A stretch of DNA of 64,000 nt from Armatimonadota bacterium (GCA_025998755.1 AP024674.1:2620162-2684161), one strand, 5' to 3'; counted from the stretch's first letter, positions 54,338 to 63,955 are shown. Notes: generated by a model from the letters alone, not told the origin. Program-made: numbers and translations.

Positions 54338-54964
54338 CTATCCCGCAGGCGGAGTCAGCCGCCGCACGGAGAAGTCGAACGGCCGGGGCAAACCGTCCAT
54401 GGTCACTCTTGCCCTCAGCGTCCCGTGCCGGCCCGGTCTGACCTCGACCTGCGCATTCGGGAGTTCCGTCTTCTCCGCTTGGATCAGCATAGCAAAGACG
54501 GTGTATGCCGATCGGCGCCGTGCTATCAACATCGGCCAGGATGCTCCCCCGAAGTCGTCCCGTGCCGGAAAGCGGCAGAGGATGACTTCTGTCCCCGCTC
54601 CGGCGCGGCCCAGCCTCTGCGACGCTCACCGTACGGACCGCCAGGGCAGGGCCGAAGCGCACCTCTGCGGCACGGGAAGATCCCGGTCCTCCGGCCACGG
54701 GATGGCATACTCCACGCCCGGAATCAGGTCGAACAGATCATCCGCTACGGGCGACTCCCCGTCCTGGTCCAGACACACGCCCCACACGAAGACATCGCTG
54801 CTGAAGACAGCGTTTGCCCCGTCGCGCTTCACGCTCACCGCCGGATCCGCGAACCGAAGATCCTTGAAGCGCTCGATGAACAGGCGGTTCTGAGCCACCT
54901 TACGGCCTTCCCGCAACAGCAGACCGAATGCCCCGGACCTCGCTTTGCCCAGTGCTTCCCACTC
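54338..54964 (-). pseudogene. Frame-disrupted C-terminal part of the GH2 beta-mannosidase region
   Basis: In the frame shifted by one base from the main frame the sequence continues as EWEALGKARSGAFGLLLREG, NRLFIERFKDLRFADPAVSV and FDLIPGVEYAIPWPEDRDLP, the expected last beta domain of a GH2 mannosidase. It reaches an in-frame TGA at 54626. Downstream in the same frame coding-like sequence resumes to 54338 (TEVILCRFPARDDFGGA, VEVRPGRHGTLRARVTMDGL). Between about 54680 and 54610 another frame reads more naturally (EVRFGPALAVRTVSVAEAG), so there may be two further compensating shifts. Confidence 0.55.
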
Positions 54965-57134
54965 GAGCCAGCGGCTTCTCGGCGACGAGAGTGGACGCAT
55001 TCGGAGCCAGCCTGACATCCAAGGTTTCGTCCACGGGAAGCCCTCCCTCCAGCAGGAAGAACCCGAGCCGCGCCTGCCCTTTCCATTCTTCGGGTGTGTC
55101 ATTCACGCCGAACCACCGGACCCGTCCGTCCTCCACCACCGGCACGATATGCACCGGGGCGAACGCGCGGCGCACAGGGTGATAGGCCAGCTTGCGGCGG
55201 AGGTAATAGTCCACAATAGTCCATCCGTGCGAAGCAGGCCAGCAGTCGTTGTACATCCAGAAGATGGCGCTGGATGTGCTGTACATCCTCCGCCGGAAGT
55301 TGTTGATGTACTCCTGCAGCCCCTCCGCCTGCAGCACGCCCGAATAGAAGACGTAGTCTTCGAAGGTGACCTCTTCTTCGCCCTTCCCCAGCCAGTGGCG
55401 GAAGATGCGATAGCAGATCCCGCTCTCACCCCAGTAGTTGCAGGCGTTGTCGTGGAACTCCCAGACCGGGGAGAAAAGCCGCCGCTGCCCTTCGGGCAGG
55501 AACTGGCGGAGTGTGGCCGGTGAGGTCGCTCCGAGCACCCCGCCTTCGTTGGGGAAGCGGCTCACATCGCTTCGGTAGGCCCAGAAATCCGGGCCGTGCT
55601 CCTGCAGAGTGACGTGCCAGGGATGCTGATCGCCCGTTGTGGGATCGTTCGGACGACGCAGGCCCGTGGAATAGGGCGAACTGGGCCAGTAAGGACGCGA
55701 GGGATCTTCGCGCTGGACGATCCGCGGTATCTCCAGGTGATACAGGGCATAGTCCGGCCAGGCGCGCACCTGGTCGTAGCCCCACTCCCAGGCCCCCCAT
55801 TCCAGCTCGTTGTTTCCACACCAGACGAGCAGGCTGGGATGGTGGGACAGCTCCCGCACATTGTGCGCCACCTCCCGGCGGATGCTCTCCAGGAACTCGG
55901 GATCACCGCCCGGATACTTGGAGCAAGCGAAGATGAAGTCGTGCCAGATCAGCACCCCCAGCTCGTCGCAGGCGTCCAGAAACCGGTGGTCCGCGTAGAG
56001 TCCTCCGCCCCAGATGCGGAGCGCATTGAAGTTGGCCTCGACAGCCAGCTCCACCAGTCTGCGGTAGCGCTGTTCATCAGGCGCACAATAGATGCTGTCC
56101 GGCGGCACCCAGTTTCCGCCTTTGGCGAAGATCGGGCGGCCGTTGACTTCCAGAATGAAGTATTCGCCTTCCACCGGATGCGGATCCTGATTGATGCGCA
56201 CGCTCCGGATGCCTGTCCTGCGCTTGGCACAGTCCACGGGGCGACCTTCCTGAACCAACTGGATCTCCACCGCATAAAGCGGCTGATCTCCGTGCGGCCG
56301 GGGCCACCAGAGCTTTGGAGCGGGGATGTCCACGGCAGCCGGGACGCGCGTCACATCTTCTTTCAACTCGACATCCACGGTGGTTTCCGCTCCCACCTCA
56401 GGCACGCGCACGAGGAGCGTGGCATGGGAGTTCGCGTCAGACACCCGGTCCACGAATGCCACCACGTGGATCTTCGCGGCGGAGTGGTCTTCGGACAACT
56501 CGGGGTAGATGGTGACGGCATCCAGACGCGGGGCATCCGTCCATTCCAGGCGCACGTTCCCGTGGATCCCCGCATTCACGAGGCGCGGGGCCCAGTCCCA
56601 GGAGAAACTGTACTGCGGCTTTCGCAGCCAGCTCCTCTTGTGCAGGAGATGGTCCATCTGCAGCGAGTAATCGCGCCCAGGCTTGTCGGAGACCGAGTAG
56701 AGCCCGCTTTCCACCAGCACGCAAAGCACGTTCTCGCCTTCGCGCAGCCGGCCTGTCACGTCCAGACGGCAGGGCACGAAGCGGTTCGCGTGCGAGCCGA
56801 TCTCCTGGCCGTTCAGGAAGATGCGCGCGCACAGGTCCAGCGCTTCAAAGACCAGCCACGCCCGCTTGCCTGTGGCCTCTGCCGGGGCGTCGAAGGTGCG
56901 GCGGTAGAGCCAGTACTGCTCCTCCACCCATCGCTGCTCCTGCGCGTTCAGCCCGATGTTATAGTCGCCCACCAGGCCGGCCCGCTGAAGGTCCAGGTGA
57001 ATGTCCCCCGGAACCTGCGCCGGAAGGAATGTGCGCAGGTCGGCCCTTTCGCCCAGAAAACTCTCCGGGCCTCCGTGCTGCCCGTCGAATCCGCGCGCCA
57101 TCCACGCGCCATTCAGATCAAGCTTCTTCAGCAT
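54900..57134 (-). CDS. GH2 beta-mannosidase-like enzyme (frameshifted near its end)
   Basis: The main frame (744 residues from ATG 57134, GAGGA upstream) begins KKLDLNGAWMARGF and shows the sugar-binding jelly roll, VPGDIHLDLQRAGLV, and the TIM barrel. LLVWCGNNELEWG carries the acid/base Glu, RFPNEGGVLGATSP the probable nucleophile Glu, and PVWEFHDNACNYWG follows. GH2 mannosidases remove non-reducing beta-mannose units. The last 28 codons look wrong. An extra C at about 54965 in GCTCGAG would, if absent, join the frame to the expected C-terminal beta domain (see the pseudogene entry). The enzyme has no signal peptide, so it likely works on imported oligosaccharides. Confidence 0.85.
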   Translation of the reverse strand: MLKKLDLNGAWMARGFDGQHGGPESFLGERADLRTFLPAQVPGDIHLDLQRAGLVGDYNIGLNAQEQRWVEEQYWLYRRTFDAPAEATGKRAWLVFEALDLCARIFLNGQEIGSHANRFVPCRLDVTGRLREGENVLCVLVESGLYSVSDKPGRDYSLQMDHLLHKRSWLRKPQYSFSWDWAPRLVNAGIHGNVRLEWTDAPRLDAVTIYPELSEDHSAAKIHVVAFVDRVSDANSHATLLVRVPEVGAETTVDVELKEDVTRVPAAVDIPAPKLWWPRPHGDQPLYAVEIQLVQEGRPVDCAKRRTGIRSVRINQDPHPVEGEYFILEVNGRPIFAKGGNWVPPDSIYCAPDEQRYRRLVELAVEANFNALRIWGGGLYADHRFLDACDELGVLIWHDFIFACSKYPGGDPEFLESIRREVAHNVRELSHHPSLLVWCGNNELEWGAWEWGYDQVRAWPDYALYHLEIPRIVQREDPSRPYWPSSPYSTGLRRPNDPTTGDQHPWHVTLQEHGPDFWAYRSDVSRFPNEGGVLGATSPATLRQFLPEGQRRLFSPVWEFHDNACNYWGESGICYRIFRHWLGKGEEEVTFEDYVFYSGVLQAEGLQEYINNFRRRMYSTSSAIFWMYNDCWPASHGWTIVDYYLRRKLAYHPVRRAFAPVHIVPVVEDGRVRWFGVNDTPEEWKGQARLGFFLLEGGLPVDETLDVRLAPNASTLVAEKPLARVGSTGQSEVRGIRSAVAGRP

Positions 57135-57246
57135 TCCAGCTCCTCGCGGGCGGTCTCTTGGCACCTGCCGCCCGCGGGATGGTAGCACGGGCACCTCCTT
57201 CCGGCAACAGCCTCCCTGGCTATCCCGGGGGAGTAAGCCGGGCGCT

Positions 57247-58398
57247 TCAGATGCGGATGCCGTGGACCAGGTCGCAGTAGCGCCGGACGCGCGAGACCGC
57301 AGTTCCCGGCGTGACGGGACTGCCCAGACTCATAATGAAACGGCTGCCGTTTGCTCGCCCCGCGGCGAGCTGCCGCCTAACCTCCCGCTCCAGATCCTCA
57401 TCCGTCCCGTCCTGCAATATGCTGATGGAGTCCAGATTGCCCAGCACGCACATTCTTCCGCCAATGCGCTCGACCACCTGCTCAATGGGGATCTCAAAGC
57501 CCTTCTTCCCCTCCTCCAACGCCAGAGCATCTGCCCCCGTGTCCAGCAGGCAGTCCCAGTGACGGCCCGGATTTCCACAGAAGTAATGGATGCTGTGCAT
57601 CCCCGCTATGCGGATGGCCTCCGTCAGTCGTCTGACGAACGGCAGATTGAAGGTGCGGTAGTCGTCCGGGCGGATCATGTCCAGCATGCACTCCTCGATC
57701 CAGATCCCTTCAGCCCCCACAGCCCGCGCCACCTGGACACCCACAAGCTGGTGCTCCAGGTTCCGCTCGCACGCCCTAAGCACCACGTCCGGCGAGTCGA
57801 TCAGAAGCATCATCATCCCTTCGAATCCCCACCGGTCGTAGCAGGTCCAAAGGGGGGAGCTGACGTGGGAGATGGGGAAGAGCTCCGCGCCGAAGTCCTG
57901 CAGGCAGCGGCGGGCCAGTTCGTCGCGCCCCTCCCTGATAATCCTCTCGGGAAGGCTGGGATCGGGTGGGGGGATGCAGGCATCCACCTCTTCTACTGTG
58001 GAGGGCAGGGAAGACGGCTGGATGGTGAGGGGTTCGCTGGCGTCCGGGATGCCGCTGACCCGTGGCTCCTCCAGACGGCGCTCCTCTCCGGTGCGCCTGT
58101 CGATAGAGAACACGCCTTCCGACCTCTCCTCTATGCAAAGCGCCTCGCGTTCCTCGGCGCTCTTGGAGGGACCGACGGCGAACCAGTCCTGCCCCAGCAC
58201 CTGCGCCGCATCGCGCCTCCAGCCGAGCTGCTGGTCGATGTTCGGGGAATGCAGATGCCACCACGGTCGCGGGCTTAGCTCGAACCAGCGGTCCCGGAAA
58301 TAGATTCCTTCATAAGGGATGACGGCGGCAAAGTCGGAGGTGCCCTCGGGAGAGAGTGCGGCAAGGATCCTTTCGCGCGCAGTCAAGTCTGAGTCCAT
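57247..58398 (-). CDS. Uroporphyrinogen decarboxylase-like (URO-D) family protein
   Basis: The 383-residue product has the URO-D superfamily barrel: GMHSIHYFCGNPGRHWDCLLDTGADALALEE near residues 260-295, VLGNLDSISILQDGTDE and GSRFIMSLGSPVTPGT near the end. This superfamily includes haem-pathway decarboxylases and corrinoid methyltransferases. Length and divergence, and its position next to a glycosidase, suggest the environmental URO-D-like group found in sugar-degrading bacteria rather than HemE. Start ATG at 58398 has AAAGG directly upstream. The reaction is unknown. Confidence 0.85.
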   Translation of the reverse strand: MDSDLTARERILAALSPEGTSDFAAVIPYEGIYFRDRWFELSPRPWWHLHSPNIDQQLGWRRDAAQVLGQDWFAVGPSKSAEEREALCIEERSEGVFSIDRRTGEERRLEEPRVSGIPDASEPLTIQPSSLPSTVEEVDACIPPPDPSLPERIIREGRDELARRCLQDFGAELFPISHVSSPLWTCYDRWGFEGMMMLLIDSPDVVLRACERNLEHQLVGVQVARAVGAEGIWIEECMLDMIRPDDYRTFNLPFVRRLTEAIRIAGMHSIHYFCGNPGRHWDCLLDTGADALALEEGKKGFEIPIEQVVERIGGRMCVLGNLDSISILQDGTDEDLEREVRRQLAAGRANGSRFIMSLGSPVTPGTAVSRVRRYCDLVHGIRI

Positions 58399-58708
58399 CC
58401 TTTTGCGGTATTGCCGAATGGCTCTTCAGCCTCCGGGCACCCGGATTCCTGCCCGCATCTGGCAGAATTGCCGTCGTCATTCTCGCCCTCATCCGGACGC
58501 TTTGCCGTTCGCAAGGAGATGGCTTCCCGCCGCCACTCGTTCGGACGGCTCGAAACCACATCTGACGGCGCGTAACCTCGATACGCTAGGCTGACGCGTT
58601 GCTGCTCGACCACACCAAGGACCGTGTGAGAGCTATGGCGCAAAACCCAGGATGAAGCCCTTCCGTTGTCCCGGCAACCCAACAAGGGAGGCCCGTCCCA
58701 GCGGCTTG
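58399..58708. other. Intergenic spacer without recognised features
   Basis: These 310 bases lie upstream of the URO-D-like gene and downstream of the first amidase. I see no convincing ORF or terminator. The GC content is like the coding regions. Confidence 0.3.
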
Positions 58709-61156
58709 CTATGGTGAGATGTCGGTGTCCCGAGATACCTTCACCTGACGCTCCATACCCGGCTGACGCACCGAGGAGATCCCGGACACCACCGCAAACT
58801 CTCCCACCCCCGGACGGTGGAACGTCCCGCTCTCAACCCATACTCCACCAGGCACGCTCCCGTCACTCAACCGGAAGCCCGTGCCCGACACCTCCGTCAC
58901 CACTCCCCATACCCGCACATACAGCCCGACGTTGTTCAAACCCAGTCCGCCCGACACTCCCGGCGTGAACGGACCCAGCGCGGTTCCTCCCAGATCCCGA
59001 CCCAAAACCGCCAAGGGAACCGGCACAGATCCCGCAACCGGGGAAGACACAACCTCCGCATCCACCAGAGTGCGCTCTCCACCAACGCTTCCCATCAGAC
59101 CACGCAGACTCACACGGTGACCCACACCCGCAGGAGCAGCTCCCTCCACGCGCAGCCCCGAGGAGCGGTCCACCTCCTGCACGTAATAGTGATCCCCGAA
59201 CACCGCGCTCACCACCACCGGCTGCAGAAGAACCGGCTCACCGTCTGCCAGCATCTTCGCCACCCCCACCCTCACCGGCTCAAGCTGCGCCACCGTCACA
59301 CCGGCAGATACCACCGGAGCCGTCTCCCAGCCGAAGTTGTCCACAGCCTTGACCCATACCTGATATGTCCGGCCGGGAACAAGGGAAAGGGGAATGGTCA
59401 CACTGGTGTTCACACCTGCCGATGTCCATCCCAGGACCTGGGGGCCGTCTTTCTCCGTGACGCGGTAGAAGTAGCCTGCCAGGCCAGCCTTGGCGTCTGT
59501 GCTCTGCCTCCAGGAGGCGCGGATCCGGGTCACCGAGGCCTGCACGGGCCCTCCGTCGTCCACCGGGCCCGGACTTGTGGGCGGAGAGGAATCCACGCTC
59601 ACCACCTGCGCCACAGTGGGACCGAACCAGGTGCGCAGCTCGTGCACCATTCTCCAGTCCGTGTAGTAGGCCAGGTCAGTGAGGGGAGCGTTCATCGGAA
59701 TCTGGAAGGTGACCATATCCCCGGGGCCGACATTGCCAGGGACTGTTACACGGATGACAGTGGCCAGTGGGTCGGAATCCCCCACAGCTCCCAGGCGAAA
59801 CTGGTGCTGCTCGTTCCAGACGCAGCCGCGGTTTCTCAGAGTTATGGAGACGGTGAAGCTGCTCCCTCCTTTGACCAGGGAGGGGATATTGTGGCTGACC
59901 ACCTCGTAAGAGCGCAGATCCCACGTCGGCGTCACTCCGAAATAGTCGCATATCCCCTTGTAAAGCCCCCACTGCGCCACGGAGCGGAACACGGGATCCA
60001 CCAGATACTGCGCGTCCTTGCTGCAGTTGTCGTGGAACGCCAGTTCAACAAGGCAGGCCGGCTGGTTAGGGATGCGAATCTCTCCGTAGGCGCCCGCCGC
60101 GTCACGCGGCTGGCCACTGTTGCGAATCGGCCAGGAGGAGTCATAAGCGGCACGGATGGCGGCCTCGATGCCATTCTTCGCTTTCTGGGCCAGGCTCAGG
60201 CTGTTAGCAACGTGGGCTGGCTTCTCCATAGCCGTGTCGTAGTAGACTTCTGTGCCGCTTGCCGTGCCGTTGAAAGCGTTCGTGTGGTGGGAGATATAGA
60301 TGTTGGAACCAACGTAGTCCGCATAGAGCGGCCGGGCGCGGATATCGTCATTGATGTCTGAGGTGGACGAGTCCCAGACGCTGGAAGGCAGTCCCAGCTG
60401 CTGGAGCCAGTAGCGCGCTGCAAGCCGCCACCAGTTGTTGCCCGTCGCGCTGTGGCAGCAGACCGTCTCGTTCAGTTGACGGGGCACGTATACCGTCGCT
60501 CCGTCTTGGGTAAGGTAGCGATGAAGGAACTGCATCAGCCGGATGCTGTTCAGATCCTCCCGGATGGCCTCACCAAGCCCGCAGGTCTCAGGGCGTTGAT
60601 AAACCCAGCTTGAGCCGTTCCAGTAAAGCCCGTGAGACGGGCCGATGGTGATCTTCTTCCCCGAAAGCGCTCCGGATGCCGGGAATACGATCGCCTCTTC
60701 CCCCTGTCCTCTCACGTCAGGGGCGGGAGGCAGGTATGAGGCCAGCGGACGTCCGTCGCACTGCAGGCGAATATCGGAGATGTCCTCGAAGCTGAACAGT
60801 GTGGAGCGGAACTGGTTGAAAATCTGGGCCAGACGGGCATCGTCCAGCCCGTCGAGGATCTCGGGGGAGAGCTCAACCGTTAGTCTCCGATTCTCGCGCT
60901 GCAGATGGATGAGTCTCACGCCGGGTGGTATCGCCGAGGTCAGGGCAAAGGCCAGATCTTCATCCGACGGACCTGCCAGCAGCTGTTCCAGGACAGTGCG
61001 GACCGGGTCCGCGCCGTCGGGAATGCTGCGCTCGGAAAGAGCGATGGCTCCGAAAGCGTCATAGAACGCCACCACTCCCGTCGATGCCGGAGCCGTCCCG
61101 GCGGCCAGTGCCATCACAATGAGTGCGAGCAAAACCAGGCGCGCAAAGCGCATCAT
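58709..61156 (-). CDS. Exported N-acetylmuramoyl-L-alanine amidase, multidomain (copy 1)
   Basis: The 815-residue protein has a signal peptide (residues 1-25). A GerMN-like domain spans about 27-125 (PVRTVLEQLLAGP, SAIPPGVRL). Amidase_3 (about 168-406) has the zinc and catalytic residues in IGPSHG, the acidic pair in REDLNSI, ISHHTNAF and VELAFHDN. Then come an NBR1-like Ig domain (416-522), an Fn3 domain (about 522-625) and a C-terminal OB-fold-like module (626-815). It cleaves peptide stems from murein. The ATG at 61156 has GGAGG 10 bases upstream. The C-terminal half is nearly identical to the next gene. Confidence 0.88.
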   Translation of the reverse strand: MMRFARLVLLALIVMALAAGTAPASTGVVAFYDAFGAIALSERSIPDGADPVRTVLEQLLAGPSDEDLAFALTSAIPPGVRLIHLQRENRRLTVELSPEILDGLDDARLAQIFNQFRSTLFSFEDISDIRLQCDGRPLASYLPPAPDVRGQGEEAIVFPASGALSGKKITIGPSHGLYWNGSSWVYQRPETCGLGEAIREDLNSIRLMQFLHRYLTQDGATVYVPRQLNETVCCHSATGNNWWRLAARYWLQQLGLPSSVWDSSTSDINDDIRARPLYADYVGSNIYISHHTNAFNGTASGTEVYYDTAMEKPAHVANSLSLAQKAKNGIEAAIRAAYDSSWPIRNSGQPRDAAGAYGEIRIPNQPACLVELAFHDNCSKDAQYLVDPVFRSVAQWGLYKGICDYFGVTPTWDLRSYEVVSHNIPSLVKGGSSFTVSITLRNRGCVWNEQHQFRLGAVGDSDPLATVIRVTVPGNVGPGDMVTFQIPMNAPLTDLAYYTDWRMVHELRTWFGPTVAQVVSVDSSPPTSPGPVDDGGPVQASVTRIRASWRQSTDAKAGLAGYFYRVTEKDGPQVLGWTSAGVNTSVTIPLSLVPGRTYQVWVKAVDNFGWETAPVVSAGVTVAQLEPVRVGVAKMLADGEPVLLQPVVVSAVFGDHYYVQEVDRSSGLRVEGAAPAGVGHRVSLRGLMGSVGGERTLVDAEVVSSPVAGSVPVPLAVLGRDLGGTALGPFTPGVSGGLGLNNVGLYVRVWGVVTEVSGTGFRLSDGSVPGGVWVESGTFHRPGVGEFAVVSGISSVRQPGMERQVKVSRDTDISP
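58717..59935 (-). repeat. Near-identical direct repeat, copy A
   Basis: This 1219-base segment encodes the NBR1-like Ig, Fn3 and OB-like parts of amidase copy 1. It is almost the same as 61436-62657, with scattered single substitutions and one 3-base insertion in copy B. Beyond its right edge the two genes diverge strongly at the DNA level. Confidence 0.85.
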
Positions 61157-61303
61157 TGTCTCAGATCCTCCGTCGTAAGACATCGCGGGCGCCTCTCCCG
61201 CCAGGTCCGTCCACCCTTTCTCTTTCCACAATGCCGGCGTTGCCCGGCTCAAACTCAGTCCCGCTCCGAGCCGTGTCTGCTCCACTCCCCGCAGACCCCT
61301 AAG

Positions 61304-61400
61304 CTGGTCGAGTAGCGCGGTGTGAGGCGCGCGTATCGAGACCACGTAGTGCCGGGTGTGGTTTCGACTCGCCCGCCTCCGGCGGGCGGCTCAACCACCG
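61304..61400. repeat. REP-like palindromic sequence
   Basis: GGTCGAGTAGCGCGG and GCGCGTATCGAGACC form an imperfect dyad, followed by GTGGTTTCGACTC, a perfect 7-bp hairpin GCCCGCC-TCC-GGCGGGC (61371-61387) and GGCTCAACCACCG. This layout recalls the widespread intergenic REP/BIME palindromes of high-GC bacteria. It lies between the two amidase genes. Confidence 0.5.
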
Positions 61401-61427
61401 TATGACACAAACTCTCCCCGGGAGTCG

Positions 61428-63890
61428 CTACGGCCAGATGTCGGTGTCCCGAGATACCTTCACCTGACGCTCCATACCCGGCTGACGCACCGAGGAGATC
61501 CCGGACACCACCGCAAACTCTCCCACCCCCGGACGGTGGAACGTCCCGCTCTCAACCCATACTCCACCAGGCACACTCCCGTCACTCAACCGGAAGCCCG
61601 TGCCCGACACCTCCGTCACCACTCCCCATACCCGCACATACAGCCCGACGTTGTTCAAACCCAGTCCGCCCGACACTCCCGGCGTGAACGGACCCAGCGC
61701 AGTTCCTCCCAGATCCCGCCCCGAAAGTGCCACGGGAACCGGCACAGATCCCGCAACCGGGGAAGACACAACCTCCGCATCCACCAGACTGCGCTCCCCA
61801 CCAACGCTTCCCATCAGACCACGCAGACTCACACGGTGACCCACACCCGCAGGAGCAGCTCCCTCCACCCGCAGCCCCGAGGAGCGGTCCACCTCCTGCA
61901 CATAGTAGTGATCCCCGAACACCGCGCTCAGAACCACCGGCTGCAGAAGAACCGGCTCACCGTCTGCCAGCATCTTCGCCACCCCCACCCTCACTGGCTC
62001 AAGCTGCGCCACCGTCACACCGGCAGATGCCACCGGAGCCGTCTCCCAGCCGAAATTGTCCACAGCCTTGACCCATACCTGATACGTCCGGCCGGGAACA
62101 AGGGAAAGGGGAATGGTCACGCTGGTGCTCACACCCGCAGATGTCCATCCCAGGACCTGGGGGCCGTCTTTCTCCGTGACGCGGTAGAAGTAGCCTGCCA
62201 GGCCAGCCTTGGCGTCTGTGCTCTGCCTCCAGGAGGCGCGGATCCGGGTCACCGAGGCCTGCACGGGCCCTCCGTCGTCCACCGGGCCCGGACTTGTGGG
62301 CGGAGAGGAATCCACGCTCACCACCTGCGCCACCGTGGGACCGAACCAGACCCCAAAGCGGTCGTGCACCATTCTCCAGTCGGTGTAGTAGGCCAGGTCG
62401 GTGAGGGGAGCGTTCATCGGAATCTGGAAGGTGACCATCTCTGCGGGACCGACGTTGCCCGGGACGGTCACGCGGGTGACAGTGGCCAGGGGGTCGGAAT
62501 CCCCCACAGCTCCCAGGCGAAACTGGTGCTGCTCGTTCCAGATGCAGCCGCGGTTTCTCAGCGTGATGGAGACGGTGAAGCTGCTCCCTCCTTTGACCAG
62601 GGAGGGGATATTGTGGCTGACCACCTCGTAAGAGCGCAGATCCCACGTCGGCGTCACACCAAAATAATCGCACACACCTTTGTAGAATCCCCACATCGAG
62701 CTGGACGTATAGACCGGATCCTTCTGCGCGGGGACATCCGTGTCGCAGGAGTCGTGAAACCCCAGCTCCAGCAGACAGGCGGGCCGCCGGGGATAGTGGA
62801 TCTCAGTGAACGCCTGGTTGGTGCGGGGCGTACAGTTGTTCCGGCAGGGATAAGACGGGTTATAGACCGCGCGGACCGCCGCGTAGATGGCCGTCTGACT
62901 CTTCTGCCCAAGGCTGAGGGACTGAGAGTAGAACCCTCCCAGTTGCGTGGCATCCACGAACATCTCGATGCCCGTCGGACAGGATGTTCCATAGCAGTTG
63001 CCCTGGAAAGCGTTTGTGTGGATGGAGAGATACAGGTCGGTGCCGTCGTAGTTGGACGCCTCCGGGCGCGAGCGCCGGTCGTCGTCGACCTGGCTTGAGG
63101 TATAGTTTGGATCCCCCGGAATGCTGTTGGTGATGGGGCTATACACCGAGCGCGGGTAGCCTTTGTCATACAGATAAAAAGGCGCGCACATCTGCCACCA
63201 CGGCTTCCCGGAGAGGGGGTGATTCCCCCTGTTCTTGTTCGGCTCGCGGGTGTGATGGATGATGGCCCCGTCGGCCTGAAGATAGGTGACCAGCAGGTTC
63301 GCCAGTTCCAGGTTGCGGAAGTCCTCCTGCTGATGGTCGCCGCATGTGATGCCCCGCTGCGTGGTGAAGTAGCTGCCCGTCCAGTAGTAGCCGTGCCCGG
63401 GGCTGATAGTGATGCGCTTGCCCGCAAGCGCCCCGGATGTCAGAAAGATCTCCGTCCGCGGAGCTTCCTCCACAAAGGGTGAGGTCATCCGCAGCGACGA
63501 AGTGGGCTGCCCGTTGAACAGCACCCGCGCATCCAGGCCGTACGCGTCAGCGGTCCAGAGGAACTGTTCCTGAATGGCGTCAATGACCGTGTCCGGCAGC
63601 GGCGAAAGCAGCCCTGGCCCCGCCAGGTCCACCTCCGCCACGCCTTCCCGGATGATCACGGAGCGGACCACGGTACCCGGCGGAATGGCGGATGTCAACC
63701 GTTGCTGGAATCGCTCCGCCGCGGTGGGGCCTTCCGCCAGCGCCGCGGCAGCGGAGGGGAAATCCGGGGCATTGCGGGGGACGGTTATCAGGGAACCTTC
63801 AGAGCTGAGGAACACCACCGTGCCGGCTGCGGCCGGAAACGTGGCTTTGGCGACCAGGACACACGCAAGAAAAAAGATGCTTCGCTGCAA
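61428..63890 (-). CDS. Exported N-acetylmuramoyl-L-alanine amidase, multidomain (copy 2)
   Basis: The 820-residue paralogue has a signal peptide (residues 1-22) and a GerMN-like domain (about 25-120). Amidase_3 has SPGHGYYW, EDFRNLEL, LSIHTNAFQG and LELGFHDS. The same Ig, Fn3 and OB-like modules follow. Starting at YFGVTPTWDLRSYEV the protein is nearly identical to copy 1. Its catalytic half is quite different and has extra Cys pairs (RNNCTP, NCYGTSC). The start is TTG at 63890 with GGGAGG 7 bases upstream. It is upstream of copy 1 on the same strand. Confidence 0.88.
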   Translation of the reverse strand: MQRSIFFLACVLVAKATFPAAAGTVVFLSSEGSLITVPRNAPDFPSAAAALAEGPTAAERFQQRLTSAIPPGTVVRSVIIREGVAEVDLAGPGLLSPLPDTVIDAIQEQFLWTADAYGLDARVLFNGQPTSSLRMTSPFVEEAPRTEIFLTSGALAGKRITISPGHGYYWTGSYFTTQRGITCGDHQQEDFRNLELANLLVTYLQADGAIIHHTREPNKNRGNHPLSGKPWWQMCAPFYLYDKGYPRSVYSPITNSIPGDPNYTSSQVDDDRRSRPEASNYDGTDLYLSIHTNAFQGNCYGTSCPTGIEMFVDATQLGGFYSQSLSLGQKSQTAIYAAVRAVYNPSYPCRNNCTPRTNQAFTEIHYPRRPACLLELGFHDSCDTDVPAQKDPVYTSSSMWGFYKGVCDYFGVTPTWDLRSYEVVSHNIPSLVKGGSSFTVSITLRNRGCIWNEQHQFRLGAVGDSDPLATVTRVTVPGNVGPAEMVTFQIPMNAPLTDLAYYTDWRMVHDRFGVWFGPTVAQVVSVDSSPPTSPGPVDDGGPVQASVTRIRASWRQSTDAKAGLAGYFYRVTEKDGPQVLGWTSAGVSTSVTIPLSLVPGRTYQVWVKAVDNFGWETAPVASAGVTVAQLEPVRVGVAKMLADGEPVLLQPVVLSAVFGDHYYVQEVDRSSGLRVEGAAPAGVGHRVSLRGLMGSVGGERSLVDAEVVSSPVAGSVPVPVALSGRDLGGTALGPFTPGVSGGLGLNNVGLYVRVWGVVTEVSGTGFRLSDGSVPGGVWVESGTFHRPGVGEFAVVSGISSVRQPGMERQVKVSRDTDIWP
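61436..62657 (-). repeat. Near-identical direct repeat, copy B
   Basis: This 1222-base segment matches 58717-59935 and codes for the shared C-terminal modules of amidase copy 2. The offset is 2719 bases at the left edge and 2722 at the right edge, because of the 3-base difference near 62345. Confidence 0.85.
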
Positions 63891-63955
63891 GGCTGAACCT
63901 CCCGCGGACCTCTCCTCCAGAGCGCGGCGCGCTTACAGATGACGCACTCATCTTC

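Noticed and set aside
55596-57185. Plus-strand ORF of 529 codons
   Set aside because: Antisense to the GH2 beta-mannosidase and without known motifs.
61356-63098. Plus-strand ORF of 580 codons, with a similar one at 58817-60361
   Set aside because: Both are antisense to the amidase genes. Their mutual similarity only reflects the duplicated DNA under them.
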